Of a DNA stretch of 64,000 bases, positions 60,513-64,000 are shown piece after piece. The stretch is from Anthracocystis setariae (lineage: Eukaryota > Basidiomycota > Ustilaginomycetes > Ustilaginales > Ustilaginaceae). Position 1 is the first letter of the stretch. Each line of letters starts with the position of its first letter. Position numbers and translations under genes: made by a program. The notes beneath the pieces are model-generated. The model saw nothing but the letters and a program-made list of their open reading frames with translations, searched no databases and had not been told where the DNA came from. The stretch is from contig CAKMXJ010000015.1 in NCBI GenBank assembly GCA_928724745.1, positions 248,001 through 312,000 of the forward strand, read 5' to 3'.

Positions 60513-63032
60513 ATGGCTCCACCGGTAGCTCCATCCAGCCAAGAGTCCATCGATGACAACTCCAAACCTTCTACATCGGCCCTACGCACCCTCAAGCCCT
60601 CTCGACCGACGGCACTCTCGAACAAATCTTGGACCTCTGCACCTGCGGCTTCCGCCACATCCTCACGCATCACCGTAGCATCCAACACCAGCACGGCAGC
60701 CGACATTGCTGCTTCACGCTCGCATGCTGCTTCCAATACCAGCTCCGCCTCCACCAGAGCCTCTACCCCGATCCCCGAACTTTCCTTTCGTCCTTCCACA
60801 CCACAGATCACCAATGCCGAGGCGCTCTTCGATACTTCGCAACTCTCTTTGCACAATGACGCGCTTCCAGTCAAGGTCCCCTCGGGTCATGGCTCAGATG
60901 CCAGCGGATCCAATCACGGCAGCGACGGCGCATTCAGTGACGCCACTCAAGACGAGCCCGATGCTGTAGGCTTCACCACAAGCTCCAGCATCCATGCGCT
61001 AGACTTGCTTCACAAGGTCAATGACAAGGCAGCGGCGGACAAAGCTACGCAGAGCCAAAGCTTACGGTCCAGGCTATCCCAGCTTTCGGTCAGTCGGGGC
61101 TCCACCAAGCCGAGAAGTAGAAGCAACAGCAAGGATAACAGACAAATACCGGCGCAATTCCTTGAGCCATCGCACACACCCTCGAGTGCAAACGAATCAG
61201 ATTCAGCAGTCGATCACAGCGCTCAACAGCTACAACTGTCTGCAGACGACATCCAAGAGCAGCAAGCTTCCACCACGCCAACCGAAGCTGAGCAATTCCC
61301 AGATCGCAAATACTACATCCTATCTTCTGCCGGTAAGCCGATTTACATTTCGCATGCCTCGCTCTCCCGTCGCAGAAGACGGCGTGATCAACAGCATCGT
61401 CAAGGGCACAACAGTCCGCCACAAGATGCAGAGCAAGCGGCCACCGACGAAAGCGACGAGGAAGACGAGTCATCCACTACCCAAGTCGGCGTGATGCAAG
61501 CTCTCATCTCCATCTTTGCCGACGAAGATTCCGACAAGCTTCGCTACATCCGTCAAGGCGATCTTCTCATCACGTTCCTACTCCGTGCGCCGCTCTACCT
61601 GGTATGTGTGAGCACGTGGAATGAAGAGCCTTCCACACTCCGGCAGCATCTCGAGTATCTCTATCTCCAGGTGATCAGTCTTGTCTCGGCCAGTCAGCTG
61701 AGCAGGCTCTTCGGCAGGATGCCCAACTTTGACTTGAGGAGGCTGCTGGAAGGGACAGAGGGCATCTTTGATTACTTGGTCAACCAGCTAAATGCCAACG
61801 AAGCCGAGCTCGATGACGAAACGTCGGATCTGGGCGCCACTACCGACTGGGCTTCGTGCCATCAATGGTGGCTGCAGGCTCTTCAACCGATACGAATCAC
61901 CGTTCCCAACCTGAGAGATCAGCTTACCGCCGCACTCCAGCCACCTGCCGAGACTAGCTCGCCATCATCTTCATCATCGAACTCGCAGCCGCAGCGACCC
62001 AAGGACCTCTTGTACGTTTTGCTCATTGCCAATGGTCGGATCGTGTCGCTGCTTCGTCCACGTAAGCACGCTGTGCATCCTATCGACCTGCTTTTGCTCA
62101 CAAACACTGTCATGGGTAGTCGCTCGATCAAGCGCTCGGGTGGCTCGGAAGAAGCCGAGATTTGGCTCCCATTCAGCATGCCCAAATTCGCACCCCAAGG
62201 CTTCGTACATGCGTATGTCAAGTTCTTGGACTCCGAGAGCTGGACGTCCAGCGCGTCTGGTGGTCAACAAGCGCCCGCTTCGCAAGCCAAGATGACGCGC
62301 TCGGAACTTGCCGTGATCGTGGTGACCGCGGACAAAGATGCGTTCCCGACGGTGTCGCACTGGATCTCATCACTGATCGCCCGACCGCCGATTGAGGGGA
62401 GTGATGCCGTCTCGATGGCCTCCAAGGCGAAGAAGTCGCGGTCTGCGGTCAAAACAGCCAACACGGGCGAATCGTGGATGACTGCCTTCCAAACACACAT
62501 CCTCACCCTCTGTCAACACCTCTGCGATCCTTCCAATACGGAAGACGGTGCACCTCGTGTCTCTGCCTACACCTGTGCTGAGCTCTCCCTCGCCGGTCTA
62601 CGCCATTTCGTCTACCGTAGCAACACCACCATTCAACTCACCAGTCCATCCCTACCGGAACCCTACTCGACCCATCCAACCGATCGGAAACGTCTCTTCA
62701 CACTCTACTCCCTCCTCCACCACAACATCCACCACCCGACCCCACCCACCTCCTCCGCAATCGACGCGTCCACCCTTGGCCTCCCCTCCTGGTCATCCCC
62801 CTCCTCCTCCTCGGCGCATCCGCACCTCACCACGGACCGTCGACTCAAGATGCAACTCATCAAAACCCAACACGAACAAATCCTCGCGTGGATCACAAGC
62901 CCCTTCGAACTCTACCTGTGCGTCAATCCGCAGGTATCCAAACCTGCCATCGTCGCCATCGCCAACACCCTCACCAAGTGGATCAAAACCAACGAAAAGG
63001 AACTCTTCCTCGTCAACGCAGGCAGTTTCTAA
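60513..63032 (+). CDS. MON1: vacuolar fusion protein MON1
   Basis: 839 residues, single exon, ATG 60513 (MAPPVAPSSQES). Residues 1-265 are disordered Ser/Thr/Pro-rich. The ordered part begins at DRKYYILSSAGKPIYI (about 268), the first longin domain start of MON1, and continues with VMQALISIFADEDSDKLRYI, LLITFLLRAPLYLVCVSTWNE, LEYLYLQVISLVSASQLSRLF, LLYVLLIANGRIVSLLRPRKHAVHPIDLLLL, the later IWLPFSMPKFAPQGFVHAYV block, and a C-terminus ELYLCVNPQVSKPAIVAIAN. MON1 with CCZ1 is the GEF for Rab7/Ypt7 that drives endosome and autophagosome fusion with the vacuole. Length exceeds yeast Mon1 (644) through the disordered N-terminus. Stop lies 26 bp from the stop of the convergent neighbour. Confidence 0.95.
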   Translation: MAPPVAPSSQESIDDNSKPSTSALRTLKPSRPTALSNKSWTSAPAASATSSRITVASNTSTAADIAASRSHAASNTSSASTRASTPIPELSFRPSTPQITNAEALFDTSQLSLHNDALPVKVPSGHGSDASGSNHGSDGAFSDATQDEPDAVGFTTSSSIHALDLLHKVNDKAAADKATQSQSLRSRLSQLSVSRGSTKPRSRSNSKDNRQIPAQFLEPSHTPSSANESDSAVDHSAQQLQLSADDIQEQQASTTPTEAEQFPDRKYYILSSAGKPIYISHASLSRRRRRRDQQHRQGHNSPPQDAEQAATDESDEEDESSTTQVGVMQALISIFADEDSDKLRYIRQGDLLITFLLRAPLYLVCVSTWNEEPSTLRQHLEYLYLQVISLVSASQLSRLFGRMPNFDLRRLLEGTEGIFDYLVNQLNANEAELDDETSDLGATTDWASCHQWWLQALQPIRITVPNLRDQLTAALQPPAETSSPSSSSSNSQPQRPKDLLYVLLIANGRIVSLLRPRKHAVHPIDLLLLTNTVMGSRSIKRSGGSEEAEIWLPFSMPKFAPQGFVHAYVKFLDSESWTSSASGGQQAPASQAKMTRSELAVIVVTADKDAFPTVSHWISSLIARPPIEGSDAVSMASKAKKSRSAVKTANTGESWMTAFQTHILTLCQHLCDPSNTEDGAPRVSAYTCAELSLAGLRHFVYRSNTTIQLTSPSLPEPYSTHPTDRKRLFTLYSLLHHNIHHPTPPTSSAIDASTLGLPSWSSPSSSSAHPHLTTDRRLKMQLIKTQHEQILAWITSPFELYLCVNPQVSKPAIVAIANTLTKWIKTNEKELFLVNAGSF

Positions 63033-63058
63033 ACCCCATTGCATTCTCCTCTTGTGCA

Positions 63059-64000
63059 CTACGTATGTGACTGGGGTACCGCCATTAGACTGCCATTACT
63101 ATTGCTGGTCACCACCACTTCGTCCTCCTCTGCCATCCCCGATCGTGACTCCCTGCGCCAGCGTGGTCGGAAGCGAGTCCACCACTTCCTCCCCTCCCTC
63201 CTCGCTGCCTCCAACCTCCTCACCAACTCCCCCTGATCGGGCGCAATCCCAAACCCAGACTCACCCCCCTCCCCCTCCCCCTCCTCCTCCTCATCGGTGC
63301 GACGCACGGTGGTATGTGCGTCGGCTTCGCTCATACTGCGGCGAGGATGGTGAGACAATGACGATGGACGTTGCCAGTTGGAACCGACGCGCGACGAGAG
63401 CGACGGTGAGCGCGGCTGAAGATGGAACCCCGGCGACGACGGAGAAATCCCAATCGAAAGCCCATGCTCGATAATCGTATTGTACAGCGACGATCGACGC
63501 TCGCCCTCCACCGCAGTAGACCCGGACCCGACGTGAGCCTCGACATCTACCGGTGATTGGACCGAATCCGGATTGGGAGAGAACAGACCAAGCCCACCGT
63601 CCCGCATGGGGAACTCGAGTGTGATTGTCGGTCGTCGTTGATGATGAGAGCTGCGACGTCGTGACGGTGTAGCTTGCTCGCGCGGCAGCGTGAGCGGCGC
63701 TTCCTCAGGACTAGTCAATGGTGCCACATTGTGATCCATAAACGACGACGAATGCGCAGACACGCTGATGGGCGGCAAGTGTGGACCTGCCACACCGGCG
63801 CCATTGGCAAGCAACATAGCCTCGACATCTGCATCGGAAGACCTGCGCGAACGACCCGACTGAGGCGACGACAGCAGCGCTTGAGTCTCGCCTTGACTGC
63901 ACTCCTCGCCTTCACACGCATCCTCGTTACAATGCAGACTCACCGTCCACACCCCACCCAGCAGCACCGCCGTACCTACAGCTACCAGCACCAGATCGTA
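63059..64000 (-). CDS. C-terminal part of a membrane protein, 5' part beyond window
   Basis: 314 visible codons, open to the last base, no start inside the window. The first visible residues form one hydrophobic segment (YDLVLVAVGTAVLLGGVWTVSL), followed by a long hydrophilic tail: SP-rich, basic-x-Ser sites (RRRSSHHQRR, RRSSLY, HHPRRSMSE), an acidic EEEEGEGEGGE run, and a Trp/Arg-rich helix ARREGRKWWTRFRPRWRRES near the C-terminus. The pattern of last transmembrane helix plus long cytosolic tail fits a multi-pass transporter; a NIPA/DUF803-type magnesium transporter or a drug/metabolite transporter is possible but unproven from this fragment. Confidence 0.7.
   Translation of the reverse strand, partial: YDLVLVAVGTAVLLGGVWTVSLHCNEDACEGEECSQGETQALLSSPQSGRSRRSSDADVEAMLLANGAGVAGPHLPPISVSAHSSSFMDHNVAPLTSPEEAPLTLPREQATPSRRRSSHHQRRPTITLEFPMRDGGLGLFSPNPDSVQSPVDVEAHVGSGSTAVEGERRSSLYNTIIEHGLSIGISPSSPGFHLQPRSPSLSSRVGSNWQRPSSLSHHPRRSMSEADAHTTVRRTDEEEEGEGEGGESGFGIAPDQGELVRRLEAARREGRKWWTRFRPRWRRESRSGMAEEDEVVVTSNSNGSLMAVPQSHT

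Overview
This window is nuclear DNA of a basidiomycete fungus, most likely a smut (Ustilaginaceae: Ustilago, Sporisorium or Pseudozyma type). The reasons are the very long intronless reading frames, a few small GT-AG introns confined mostly to short genes, GC-rich coding sequence, and protein families such as HMG-CoA reductase with a long lumenal loop, MPP10, MSH2, MON1, TMA22 and a Mug190-type SMP/C2 protein. No operons, plasmid, phage, CRISPR or recognisable transposon features are present. I support 23 protein-coding genes; two run off the window edges. Starts were set at real ATG codons, and five genes were treated specially (four spliced, plus one cut by each edge).

Layout. 1-11.4 kb: 5' part of MPP10 (minus), a DENN-domain protein whose C-terminus is a complete EFM7-type eEF1A methyltransferase (plus), and a three-exon sugar-porter MFS transporter (minus). 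11.4-26.4 kb: gene-sparse; a SMAP/AGE2-type ArfGAP, a small disordered protein, a 1188-residue protein of unknown function (all plus), then TMA22/DENR (minus). 27-39 kb: a DUF1771-Smr protein ending in a CaaX box, HMG-CoA reductase, a PITH-domain protein and a Mug190-like lipid-transfer protein. 39.5-49.3 kb: a divergent ribosomal protein pair (eL38 and uS11, both spliced), an EVE-domain protein, a spliced Mpv17/PMP22 protein, a disordered protein and BCP1. 51.6-64 kb: a secreted subtilisin-like protease convergent with a secreted RNase T2, MSH2, a three-exon UPF0045 (ECM15-like) gene, MON1, and the 3' end of a membrane protein gene.

How the genes relate. Most are housekeeping genes with independent jobs: ribosome biogenesis and translation (MPP10, eL38, uS11, BCP1, TMA22, the EFM7 module), membrane traffic and contact sites (DENN, ArfGAP, MON1, Mug190-like), sterol synthesis (HMGR) and mismatch repair (MSH2). 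Several are divergent pairs sharing 250-900 bp promoters. The protease and RNase T2 are both predicted secreted and would act in the apoplast or medium; they are neighbours but transcribed toward each other.

Most notable structure outside genes: short tracts built on a 5-bp unit (ACAGT / CTGTA / CTGTG / GCACT) recur through the intergenic DNA, often in strict 5-bp register. One has grown into a clean array of eleven CTGTG units followed by three CTGTA units. Most notable proteins: the DENN-EFM7 fusion, the prenylatable Smr protein, and the unknown 1188-residue protein.
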